Assembly (NCBI GenBank): GCA_021234535.1
Contig: CM037839.1
Span: 30,028,975-30,092,974 of the forward strand
Reading direction: 5' to 3'
DNA from: Stichopus chloronotus
Taxonomy: Eukaryota > Echinodermata > Holothuroidea > Aspidochirotida > Stichopodidae
Length of the DNA: 64,000 nucleotides
A program made the translations under genes and the position numbers. Position 1 is the first letter of the stretch; each line of letters begins with the position of its first letter. This document shows positions 32,081-43,400 of this stretch, one piece after another. The notes beneath the pieces were generated by a model. The model was not told the origin of the DNA, ran no database searches, and saw nothing but the letters and a program-made list of their open reading frames with translations.

Positions 32081-33096
32081 GTTATATCCCGGTTTAGCTG
32101 CGTCCTTCAATCGGCGGAGTTAGCAGTTTAAGTCAGAGGGGCGAAAATGGTTTTTTAGGGGTGTAGAGTAGCCTAGCCAGCAGTAAGGGGGGAGGAGGGG
32201 TTAAGTGCCCCCGAAAGAAATTTTTGGGACGCAATGTTGTAGAATAAAAAAACGCGAAAAAAAAAGGAAAAAAGGAAGAAGAGGAAGGGATGATAAGTAA
32301 GATAAGTGCAAAAGTAACACATAGCAACAGTGAACTTTTACAGGGAATAATAACTGCAAACAGAGGACAGAATTACTAATTCTATGCACTGCATTATATC
32401 CTGATGGTATCTGAAATGGCACTGTCTAATGAATGACGTAAATACTGGAAACTTACATCTTTTCATAGGAGCTCCCTTATCATAAAAACAAAGGGCTATG
32501 GTACAAAAATCTGAAAAAGCTACGAAATGACTCGTTGTAAACTTTAGTGGTGTGTTATGCAGATGGTGCAACCTCCGCCAGACACCTTCCTGTATGGCAT
32601 GAGTATTAATTTCCAAAAGCCATTTTCTGTTTAACCTTGTCAAAATTTGTACCATTGCTACTTCATGTTACTTCACGATATAGATGACGAAGTGATTATT
32701 CATGGCCCTTTCAAATTATCACACCATGACCGTGATCAACACTCGAGTTAAGCTACAGAAGAACTCAAACTTTGTTTTCTTACTTTGGCTTCGTTTTGTT
32801 CATCCTGCGTCACTGTAAATTTCAATTATGTTAATGAAAGCTTTTATACGCAAGATGAAATACATAAAAGTAAGGTTTAAAATATTTAATACAAGCTTGT
32901 TTTCTGAAGCTTACATCATGAAGTCCTCCAAGCCTCACCGTTTCAGAAACATTTTTGTCAGTTGCAATTGGTAAGTCTTTTACTAATAGTTTCCTATTAT
33001 GAGATTAAACTGATTCTATATTTCATGGAATAGGCATTGATACTTAAAGTCTCAATAAAAAGCCGACACCGAAAAACCGAGACGTAGCTACTGGGT

Positions 33097-33185
33097 TATA
33101 TTCTTTTCAATATAGAAACTGGGGGCTCAAAATGGGGGTCAGTTTTGTCAATTTTATTCCCATTTATTTTGTACGTAAGTCCTAA
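33097..33185 (-). repeat. Dispersed repeat B, inverted partial copy
   Basis: The reverse complement gives ACAAAATAAATGGGAATAAA..., ATTTTGAGCCCCCAGTTTCT and AAGAATATAAC, the first half of repeat B in the opposite orientation. Confidence 0.8.
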
Positions 33186-33938
33186 AGCCAACAGTAAGTT
33201 ATCAGTTTTCGAGAGGAACATTTATCCTCTGATATTCGTGAAGTTACAATTTCAACTCCAGGCCCAGAGATTTTTGATCTGCAGGTCTTGTCATTGGACC
33301 TTGATAGCTTCATGTGAAACATATTAGTTCATGAAATGGTACATGCAAAAGGAAGTTGGGTGGTGGACATGGAAAAGGTCATAGCTCATATTACAGCCAA
33401 TGGGGGGGGGGGGTGGGGAGGAAGTGAGGACTCTAAATGCCAATTTCCATCTGATTCTAATCAGAGATATTGTCGGTGTGAAGTTGGATGTCAAAATTCA
33501 AAATCAAAGCTGCAATCAATCCTTACTTTTCGTAAGATGTACATTGCACAGACTGCACTCAGTAGTGTCTGTGGAGTTGGCAAATTAGAGATTTTGAATG
33601 AAATAGGTTCTCCATAAATCCCCTTGTTTTTTATTGCGTGTGTGTGAGGCCGGCTGTGTGCGGGTGTGTTCATAACGTTCAGTTAGTTAATGTGATATTA
33701 CAAGATACGATATTCCGATTAACACGATACCAAGATATGAACTAAGGAAGTTTGATTACAAATAACACTTATGTAGGATCTAAGTGTTTCTGGAATTGAC
33801 CTTAATAAGCCTAAATCAGTAAACTCAGGCGTAGGAGCTCGTTGTTTGACTGACGTAAATTTCATTTAGCACGAAAGTCTTTACTTTATGCCTTTGTGCG
33901 CAAAATAATAGTTGATTTAAATGTAAATGTACTGCTTC

Positions 33939-34020
33939 TTAAAGGGAAATAGGGCGTTTAGAATACCTTGGAAACAGTACACCCAGAAGCAAATTCGATC
34001 GAATTCATACTTAGTGTATA
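33939..34020. mobile_element. 5' end fragment of the TTAA-flanked MITE
   Basis: TTAA followed by AGGGAAATAGGGCGTTTAGA is identical to the left end of the intact copy at 62497. The sequence diverges after GAATACC, and no right end was seen nearby. Confidence 0.7.
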
Positions 34021-35100
34021 TGTTTTCTGGTTTGAATGGATGATCCCTACTGTTTTAAAGGATGTCAAAGGTCATTTGAGTTTACCAGAGGTAACAGTAG
34101 AGGTAACCAGAGGTAACGGATATTTCAGCAACTGGATGTTACAGTAACCTCACAGTTACAGTACGTGTCGTTGGCACATTTTAAGTAGATTATCTCTGTT
34201 TCTTTCCCTCGAGATCAAAGGTCATTGTCGTCGCCGGAGACGAAAGTTTAAATCTAATGAGGTGGGTATCTCAGCAACTGAATGCCGGCTACTGGAGCTG
34301 TTAAATCTGCAACTCTTAATGAGTAAAAGCGCATGAAACGTCAATAGACCTCATGAAATTGAAGCCGTTAGTTTGGTTGTCCGTCGTATGTAGATGATCC
34401 ATATTGTTTTTTTTTCCAAACCTGAAATCTGAAAACACATTAGGAAACATATCTTTATTCATATCTGCAAATCATTAGCCAACTTGGTGGCTTTTGATGA
34501 ATAGATCAGTAATATATGTCATTTTTTAATTCCTTGCCAGAGGCAGGCAAGGACTCTATATGCAGTCATGGTGGCAAGTGTGTGCGAGTGTGTATGTTTG
34601 TGTGTGTGTGTGTGTGCGTATGTGATGCACTGGAATTGTAAACAGGATACCTCTAGAAATCTGAATATCAGAGTTGGCGATGTGTGGGTAGTCCATAATG
34701 AGTAGATGATCTCTTTTGTTTTCCATAGAGATAGAAGATCATTTGAGGTCACCATGGCATGAATGTTGCTGGAACTTCAAACTGTTCACATAGCCGGGTC
34801 ACTCGCGATAAGTAAATGATCTCTGTCATATTTATGAAGGTAAAATGTCACACGATGTCACTAGAGGTCATAGTCTAAAAGCCTTGTAAACACAGTATCT
34901 CAATATAGGAAAGTTGTTAGAACTTTAAACCTGACGTATTGATTATCTGTTGTAAGTAGGTGATCCCTACTGTTTTTCATGTAGGTCAAAAATCATTTGA
35001 GGTCACAATATTGATAAAGTATAAAAACCTACTGATTAAGATATCTCCACAACTGAATGAATTAAACTTCATATTTATTGCGTGAGTGGTCCAATGGAAG
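34020..35100 (+). repeat. AGGTCA-rich dispersed repeat, second long copy plus a partial copy
   Basis: 34529-35090 parallels 17318-17960. It has the leading hairpin TCCTTGCC..GGCAAGGA at 34531-34553, a GT-rich tract, then repeated CACAGTATCTCA, AGTTGTTAGAACTTTAAACC and TAGGTCAAAAATCATTTGAG blocks. The preceding 34020-34400 segment carries the same kind of blocks from a separate copy. Confidence 0.75.
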
Positions 35101-35328
35101 TATACGTTTACTTACTACCATAATTGGCTTTTTATTCCAACAAAATGTTAAGACCCAAAATGGTAAGACATTTGTTTGTTTGAAAATGGTGATTTACCAA
35201 TGACCTCTTTGGAAAGTGGTGTTGAAGGTTGGCCTGCTTATCTTTCCCAGAGGAACAATTATCTGAGATACAGCTCAGTGTGGAATACATTTGTCTTTTG
35301 AAGTGGAAATGTAAAAGTTGTGTCAAAG

Positions 35329-35765
35329 TTTGGGGTCCATCGGCACCGTAGCTTGGTCGTGGGGAGGGGGCAAAGTGAGACCCTCCCATTGCATCGCAGA
35401 CTTAGTTTATTGTTGTAATTGGATTACGCACAAAGTCAATTAGATTGGAATTTGCAAAGTTGATCCCCATTTTGAGCCCCCAGTTTCTATTAGGAGAAGG
35501 ATATAACGCCGTGACTCCCGGAGGATATAAAATTACATTTTCTGTTCACGTCTGTGTAATTTGAGGGCCATCGGCACCCCAGTTTGGCCGTGGGGAAGGG
35601 GAAAAGTGAGACCCTCCCATTGCATCACGGAATTAGTTTTTTGTGTGTGATAGGTTTAAGTAAAAAGTCAATAAGGATAAAATTAGTAAAGTTGACCCCA
35701 TTTTGAGCCCCCAGTTTCTAGAATAAGAAGGATATAGCTCTGTAACTCTTTTGAGAATCCCTTGA
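35329..35765 (+). repeat. Dispersed repeat B, two tandem copies (about 230-bp period)
   Basis: CCATCGGCACCGTAGCTTGG and CCATCGGCACCCCAGTTTGG occur about 229 bases apart. Each is followed by AAAGTGAGACCCTCCCATTG, then AAAGTCAAT..GGAT, CCCCATTTTGAGCCCCCAGT and AGAAGGATATA. This is a local tandem duplication of the unit seen once at 31651. Confidence 0.88.
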
Positions 35766-37294
35766 GGATTATGCCGAAACAGCGAAACTTGATGGGTAAA
35801 TTAAAAGTTTGTTTCCAATATCTTCTTATTCATGAACAAGACAGTGAAACTTTCCACACATGCAATTCAAGTATTCCCTTCATGAGAATGTGGAGTTCGC
35901 TACATTTCAGGGTCTAAAACGCAGTCACAGCTCCAAATGTTACCTCTACTTACCTCGAACCATTTTCAACTTCGGCGATGGTGGGGACAATACTTCTTCG
36001 AAATTAGTAAGTTATGACATCTCTTTCATTCCTGACGAATTGACACGTAGAAATACATATTTGGATGAAACCTTGCTAAAATTTTATACATTTCTTCATG
36101 CATATGCATATTTTGTGACATCATTTTGCAGAGAACCATTCACAGTTCCGCAGTTAGTTGGATTTACATCTACCCATTGGTGATCATTGGGGTTTATAGT
36201 TGATAGGCTCAAACGCAAAGTTTCATATTCAACCGTTTTCATGACTGAACCGGATAGATTTTTACCTCAGGGCTGCTATAGCAGGGCAGAGAGCTCAATT
36301 ATTATCGGGTAGCCAAACAACGTCGATTTCAAACAAGATGAGCGTTTTCTGCATTAGCAGGCGGCACAGCAAAGTATCTGTAAAAAAGCATGCATTTATG
36401 TGAGTCTACTGCTTGTTTTTTGTTCGGTTAGGGTTCGCTAACGTTGTCACGGTCGTCTACATACCATACTTCATACATATAACGTGTGCTTGTAATCTGT
36501 AATGAAGATCAAATAATTTAGATCCAAACTCCACTAGTGGGCGTTGTCCCCTCTCGACCAATCCAAACCTATTACACAGTTGGTGAAACTCTCTCTACGT
36601 ATGGCTCTGGTCCTGTGGTGACTCCCAACCCCTCACTGATATATTTTGTTGTTCATCCCAGTCTGAGTATCATTTTCCGGAAGACTGCACTCCCTTCATC
36701 AATTCTGAAATCCCTTGTGATACGACATTTTTAGTGTCAAGAACTGTTAGAGTGGGGTCGCCGCTAAGTGGAAAAAAATCCAGAGAGTTGGAATTTTTCA
36801 CGTTCACACCCCGTAAAGATACGATCCTAGCTTCGGCCCTGGCTGGCACATGAATTAGGGGTCCTCATGGCGGATCATTTTAATACTTCACAAGGCAATC
36901 TCAAGACTAACTTCGTTGAAGTCAGTAACCAAATTTGACTAACTTGAAAACTGAGATTCGTACAAGCTTCACTACTTGACACACTGAGTTCTTGTACTTC
37001 ACTTACATGACGTTGCCCTTCTCAACAGCTACTTTTGATATCTGGTATACATGATTTTTTGTAATTGACCCGTTTACCAAAAACTCCCCAAAAACTACGA
37101 TATGGCAAAAGTATGACCAGAGGATGCATTGTCACGATCCGTGACCCGATAATTGAGACAGAGAAAACTTGTGTGTCACTAAAGTGTCACATTTAGTTTC
37201 TTTGTAAAATTCACTAAACTTTCTTAAACCTGTCAAGTTACCTTCACACACGAATAACAAGTGGTCTAACTAAGAGAATCCCCTTCTGTCTCAT
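35766..37294. other. Intergenic stretch, no gene seen
   Basis: The open frame 35860-36183 (+, 107 codons) has no recognisable domain, no splice context and no similarity I know. No RNA gene or clear repeat was recognised. Confidence 0.4.
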
Positions 37295-37344
37295 ACAAAC
37301 AAACAAACAAACAAACAAACAAACAAACAAACAAACAAACAAAC
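37295..37344. repeat. (ACAA)n microsatellite
   Basis: About twelve perfect ACAA/CAAA tetranucleotide units. Confidence 0.95.
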
Positions 37345-37739
37345 ATTAAGGAGTGAGTATAATTAAGGATTCAGTTTGGTTTTTGAAAATTCGTGACAAG
37401 ACACTTTTCACACATGCATTCAAACGCACATAGTGCAAGAAGTGTTGGCGTAGCGAGGGTTTTTACGAGGAAGAAAATCGACCCGTCCCTAATTTTGACC
37501 GTCGTCCTGGTGGGGGGGGGGGGGTGGGTATAAGGGGAAGGGGGCGCCACCTGCCAGGGCTTAAGCTCGAATTTCAAATCAGTCAGTCCAAAGATAGGCC
37601 TACGTGGCATCAGAAGATGTCTGAAGTGATGATGCAGATCCTCCCCTTTGCCTAATAAAAGATCATGATTTACCTTCTTAGTTTGCCCTGCAACCATGGT
37701 GCAAAATTGACTTTCTTGGATACCTGCACCCATGAACCT

Positions 37740-37930
37740 AAAATGAAAGTTAAAAAGTATTGGAGGGGGTGAATGCCGGTGGTACTAATTCACCATAAGT
37801 TGGCGTGGAGCGCAAAAGAAAACGTTTTACCTTTCAAACCCCAAAGATGACCGTGAACGGCACCTCCTGGGTCATCAAGCTGCACTTACCCAACCTTAAA
37901 AATCTCATGCCTGCAATATCTCACTGAGAT
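37740..37930 (-). repeat. Inverted relative of the 30.3-31.6 kb repeat cluster
   Basis: The reverse complement reads TTTTTAAGGTTGGGTAAGTG CAGC..., then a GAGGTGCCGTTCACGGTCAT stretch and a TTGCGCTCCACGCC stretch. These parallel the 30368 copy (AAGGCTGAATATATGCAGCC, AAGTGCCATTTTCGGTCATC). Confidence 0.65.
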
Positions 37931-38960
37931 AAAAAATAGATGAATGAAAAATGATAATACATATCAGATGGGTTGAGATTATGCAAAAATCATAATGAAT
38001 TCTGCATCCTGTCCTATAAATGAAACGCTGAGGGAGTTCCAAGTTTTCACTTGGAACAATTGGCAAATAGTAGGGGGAGGGGTTCTGAAAATACCTTTAG
38101 AACCCAATTTCTTATTGGTTGATGAATGACCCATTTTAGGCTTTAAAATAAAAATGAGAAATTAAAGTATGGGATGAATATAATCTAACAAAACGACACA
38201 GACACCAACTGGAATTTTTTTGAGGAAAAGCTTGAGCTTGTTTTGGTGCACCCGTAATTCCAACCTCCAACTAAAAAAAAAAGAAAAATGATCAACGTAC
38301 TCTAGGACTGACGTATACTTTTAAGTATCGACGTACTTTTGAATAGTAATATTACAGAATATTTATTTCGTATTGGTAATAGCTTTAGTTGGCTTTGACA
38401 ACACTTTAGGGGGATTTATTTATTTTTTTTTAAAAAAGCTCCAGATTTAAAAAAAAATAGAGGAACATTGTTTCTAGAATCTATGACATCAGCAATATCC
38501 AAGCTTTTGATTGACTGTTCGGGGAGGCGTATTCCCGAATGCGTCATGCGTGAAATAAAGATGCCGACCATGCTCTAGCCGTATATACTCGTGTACTATG
38601 TATAAGCAATAGGCGCATACATTTAGTAGGCCTAAGGCCCAATCAAAACCTCGAAGCAACGGTTTCACACTTTCTTTAACACAATTGTGTCGTTAATCTG
38701 GTTCGTCTGAATTTTCAGTGTCATAAAAAGATCGCACTTGTGAAGCCCGGCAGTCACCCCCCAGTTTCCCAGTCCCCCTCCACAATCCAGTCAACTTATA
38801 ACCCCTGTTCCTCTTTTTTCCCTTTGCTTTCCTTTATCTTTCAACATCATCAATCGCGTTCCGAATATTTCCTTCGGGATTAACATGGACTTATGGTATC
38901 TACATGAACAAGGCTGTAGCTAGGGTCATATGCTTGTGGGAAGGGGGTGTGAATGTATAT
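37931..38960. other. Intergenic stretch, no gene seen
   Basis: A-rich and T-rich homopolymer patches and no conserved coding or RNA feature. A diffuse C-rich segment lies at 38750-38790. Confidence 0.35.
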
Positions 38961-38970
38961 ATTTCTAGGT

Positions 38971-39235
38971 GAGTTACTTAAGTTAAATACAATTTCACTT
39001 AAGTGGAATACAATTCCACTTAAGTAGAATTGGTCACCTATTCCACTTAAGTGGAATACAATTCCACTTAAGTGGAATACATAGTAATGTATTTCACTTA
39101 AGTGTTCCACTTAAGTCAAATTGTATACAATTCTCCTTCAGTAGAATTGTATTTTGCTCAAGTGGAATAGGCTATTCCACTTAAGTAGAATACAATTCTA
39201 CTTAAGTAAAATACAATTTCACTTAAGTGGAAATG
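38971..39235. repeat. 21-bp tandem array of CTTAAG-centred palindromes
   Basis: CTTAAG occurs ten times, at 38977, 38998, 39019, 39046, 39067, 39097, 39110, 39180, 39201 and 39222. Two decayed centres, CTTCAG at 39136 and CTCAAG at 39157, fit the spacing. The usual step is 21 bases. Five units carry the perfect 10-bp palindrome CACTTAAGTG. The best is a 20-bp palindrome at 39039-39058 (TATTCCACTT plus its mirror). The consensus unit is roughly CAATTCCACTTAAGTGGAAT plus one base. The array ends about 1.15 kb upstream of the FCHO start codon. Confidence 0.95.
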
Positions 39236-39835
39236 CATTCCACAATGGGCCACATTTCCCCCTTTGAACTTTGTGGAATACCGCTGCACACTACTGCACA
39301 CCAGAGCCGTACTTTGAAAGCCCGCCCTCTATCTCCTCTTGTCACCATCTGCACTATTAAATACAAAAAGACGGCCAGCCTGAGAAAGCAGGCATGCATG
39401 TAACAAGTAAGACAGAAGTATCATGAAGACAATATGAATGCAACTTTATCTATAGAAAGCATAATATATGTCAAAAGATGTGTGAAAGAATTAGAAAAAA
39501 AATCCTCCATATTGCAATACATTACAGACTGAACGTTCAATAAGTTACTGTAGAAAAAAAAAAACAATAAAATATTTTAAAACTTACAACGATTCCTACC
39601 AGGAAACGGAAGCTCAATAGAAGTCTAGTTTAGGCATTTCTTTAAAAAAAAAAAAACAAAATGTGAATAGGAGATGCTTAATATAGACCTACTGGGGCAT
39701 GTTTGCAGATTATACTTAGCCTACACAGGACAAATGTACGACGTACTTAGCCTGCATGAAGCTGTTATAGCTCCATGGTACGAAATATCATTATCATGGT
39801 CACCCCCTGAATCGCACTATGGTTTGAATATGTTA
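39236..39835. other. Intergenic stretch upstream of FCHO, no gene seen
   Basis: Several A-homopolymer runs lie at 39494, 39555 and 39642. No conserved coding sequence was recognised. It may contain distal promoter sequence of FCHO. Confidence 0.35.
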
Positions 39836-40386
39836 CAACATGCCGACGACGAACCGAGAGACCACCGGCAAAGCCTATGTGGGTACGCCCCTGATAAGCC
39901 GACGACGAGGCGACGTCGGGTATGAAGCTGTCGCTAGCGATATGCTGCTGATAGTCCGTCGCATGGCCGACAGGGTTGCTGGCTGGGCTCCGGTGTCCAA
40001 GGGCCTTGTACATTTCTTTGTAGTGTGACTGGTGCCTGTGTAGCTCCGTAGATAAACCAAAAAAAAAAAAACCTTTGCGTTCTCAAGCAGCCCTTAGTAC
40101 ACGGGAAAGTGAGGGAAAACCAAAACATTTTATGCTTCTAAATGTATTGTTGTTCGACTTGTCCGTCTCTGCTCGATTTCCCCACCGATGTTTCAGGTCG
40201 ATATTACAACACACAGGCTGACCTCACGCATGAACATACCAACTATACATACGACTTTGACAAGTCTAAAGTATCCACCGTATGAATGACACAACATCCC
40301 AAATACAGAACTGAGTCTGACGAAAGTGGCATTTACTGGCAATTTAGAAATCGCTGTATCTGCCTGCAGAGGTTTCAGTCTTCACC
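39836..40386 (+). promoter_or_regulatory. Likely FCHO promoter and 5' UTR region, with a CpG-rich patch
   Basis: Within 39841-39995 I count about 18 CpG dinucleotides, against very few in surrounding sequence. This lies 390-550 bases upstream of the FCHO start codon. No TATA box or start site can be assigned. A possible splice acceptor, CTGCCTGCAG|AGGT, about 20 bases before the ATG could join an upstream non-coding exon. The CpG-rich patch could instead be a young insertion; open frames run through it on both strands (39840-40028 + and 39765-40013 -). Confidence 0.4.
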
Positions 40387-40413
40387 ATGACGGTGTTTAG
40401 GGAAAGCTTTTGG
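40387..40413 (+). CDS. FCHO2: FCHO coding exon 1 (9 codons)
   Basis: TTCACC precedes the ATG, a good start context. Nine codons, M-T-V-F-R-E-S-F-W, run into the donor TGG|gtaagt. The pattern MxxFxExFW, the length and the phase equal those of human FCHO1 exon 1. It is far too short to show in an open-frame search and was found by looking for the missing start of the exon at 63803. Confidence 0.85.
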
Positions 40414-43400
40414 GTAAGTTGCATGTGTAAATGATGACGAAGAAACTTTCATAAAGCTTAAATGCAAATTTGATTTCACACCTTCCGTTCGCTGAATTTG
40501 TGCCGCTGAGCACCTTATGTTAACTTAAACGATAGGATAGTGCCTTAACTCAAGAGTCAGGCTAGCCTAGGCTTATGTTTACATTATTAAATATTGTAGT
40601 TGTAAGTCGTATACTATAGCTAGGCTACATCAGAGATGAGAGAATGTATAACTTAATCACTACAACTTACTTAGGCCTACGGCCGACGCAGTCCATGGTG
40701 CAGGTTGTCAAGTGTTGCAATATCTTAGGAGTGTTTACGCTACACATTGTGACCTAGTATACCTGCCTATGCTATGTCCAGTAACCTCACTCCTCAGCCG
40801 TGGTAACTTAAGCCTAGGGCCTAGTAGGATTTTGGCTGATGTTACTGGGGATCTGTTAGTACTTTCCGCCCCCAAAGGTTTCTGCTCCTCATTTTCCACC
40901 TCTTAAAAGTTGTGGGGCAGAAGATAATGTTTAAAGTTAAGGTTGTTAGCCAACATGTGTATCTCTTGTTTTCATGTGAGAAGACACCCTGTCATTGTCT
41001 ACTAGAAAGAGGATAGGGCCTAAATGTTTGAAATTAGTGTCAGTATGTGGTCTAGAAATTATATGATTGGTAGCCTAGCCTACCTCATTAGAAATTATTC
41101 TTTGTTAGGATAGGCTAAGCCTACCTGAAAATTCTGAACATATTGGAGTAATTGCAGAATACCCCGCAACTTTGGACCATACCCCATGAAATGTGAGGCT
41201 TCACAAGGAAGCAAACATGAAGGAAAATTTTAGAAGTAATTATAAAATACCCTTTACTTTTCAACTTTTCCCCTTTGGTCGTAGCCGAACCCAACGTTAA
41301 CAATGGGCCTCCAGGGATTATGGAACTTTGAAGTTCACTCTTTCTTTTTTTTTCTGGTGGAGTCAAAGGACATTCGAGAATGACACACATGTGCACATGT
41401 AATTATACCTGGAGTTGGAGTCAAGGTGGAAGGGAATGAAATAAAAAATGATGTAGCATATTCATTGGATATATAATGCTCTAAAACTAGAGTTGGAGTT
41501 TTAGTGACTTCAGCGTGTAATGACACTGACTTGAACAAGTAGTTTTGAACTTACTGAACATACTGAAACTGGGGGCACAGATATTAGGCGTTTTAAATAT
41601 TGGCAGAGTGGGAGTTGACGTAGGGACTGTGGGATATGTGTTGATTTTAAGTATCCAAGAAGGAGGACTTTATCACACAGATGCAGACAAAGTCAAGAAG
41701 TCGAAATAAATTGTGTGAAAGTTTATTCTCTGTGTTGGAATTGGCTTGACCTGTAATTGATCTGGTGACTAATAAGTAACAAACGAAATAAAATTCCATA
41801 AATAACTTGCAAATGAATATAAGCTTATAATACTGAACTGTAATTTATGAAGTGAAGTGGGTGGAAGAGACTACTGGGAGAAACTACTGGGGGGGGGGGG
41901 GGCGTGGATCCCAGTGGAAAAACCAGTGGCAGAGAGTAACGTAGTCCTTGTTACTGTTAGGCGTTCACTGGTTTCTTTAGTCTGTAGGCTAGTTCTGCTT
42001 TATTTAGGCTTTTTATCACAGCCATTGATGTGTTTTTTCCCTAAAATTATGACTAATGCTGTACCTCGGGATGGTGTTTGTCCAACCTAAAAGCTATGTA
42101 CTGTATTTGCAACATGATTTATTAGGCTTATTGTAGCATTGCTAGTATACAGTAGGCCTAGCCTTTGCAAATTGTGTTAGTTTAAACCCCTAAACTAATT
42201 CCTTCCAAACTTCCCCCCCCAAAAAAAAAAAAAATATTGTTTTCCGTCCCTGATTTTTGGAGTGGAACACACCACTTTCAGTCTGCGGAGAATGATGGGA
42301 AAGACAGGAAATGCATACTTGTTCAAGTTAAAGTTCTCTTGAACACACTACTTAGTCGAATATGGCCCAGTTGGCAATGTGCAGTGTTGTGATGCTAGTG
42401 ATTTTGAGGGTAAGAAATTTGTAACTTAAAGTGTGTATGCTTTCAGTTACTGCTTCACCCATCATCACATAAAGAAATGATGCCATACACTGTGAAATTG
42501 GTGTTCAGGATTAAATTTTTTTCGAAACTGTTTGATGCTTTTTGTTTTCCCCAAGGATGGAGATAGATATAGAACAAACAAATTCTCAGGTCGTATGTGC
42601 ATTACTGTATATGCAGCAAGCATTGAAAGCAGAGCTCTTCTGCCTTACTGTGTAAGATTCACCTAGTATTGTTCAGCTTCATTTGCTCAGTTTGTGAGAA
42701 GTTACAGTTATGTCATTTTAGTTTAATCTATTTCTGTGGCAAAGACTCAAGTCTAGCTAGGCTTAGCACTTGAACTGGGGTGTGCAAAGTTCATGGTCTA
42801 TAGTTAGCTCATTACACTCCACTTCACAGCTTTTATACTGTACATACTTGTGCCTTCACAGATTTTGAAAGAAAGAATCAAACAAACCTGAAAGCTGCTA
42901 TGCAAATTTTGAAAACTAAATTATTTCCTAGTTGTACAGCATATATACTTTTCATGATCAAGTGATCTTTTTATGCTCCTATGTCTGATTGTAAGAACAC
43001 CTTTGAAATTGGTAACCTTAATTTCCATAGAAACTTCTGAAGAAAAGTTCCACTTTCCACCTCTTTTTAGTTTGTGATTTTCTGCAATTGCAGAATAACG
43101 TGGGCCTTGATATTATTGATCTTTAACTGCATGTATACCCATTGAAGGCAGCGTGATTCCATGTGCATACGTATCCAAGTTCTGAGTGAATGAGACCTAT
43201 TGTCAAGCAGTAAAGCCATTTGCTAGTCACATCATAGTTATAGGTCTTGGTAAAACAAACATTTTTAGAATTGTATTAGTGAAAGTGATGTTGATCTCCT
43301 TTGCATAAAATCCACTTCTGATGACAATAATCTGCATACATGTACAGGTAAAATGGTCTTCAAAATGAACTTTGTAAGCTGATGATACATGTAGCCTTAC

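Noticed and set aside
35860..36183. Open frame of 107 codons on + strand
   Set aside because: No recognisable family and surrounded by repeats; likely chance.
38880..39110. Minus-strand open frame with repeated HLSGI/HLSEI
   Set aside because: It is a translation of the 21-bp palindromic array, not a repeat protein.
39765..40028. Overlapping open frames on both strands in the CpG-rich patch
   Set aside because: Neither shows a known domain or conserved motif; openness on both strands follows from the GC-rich composition.
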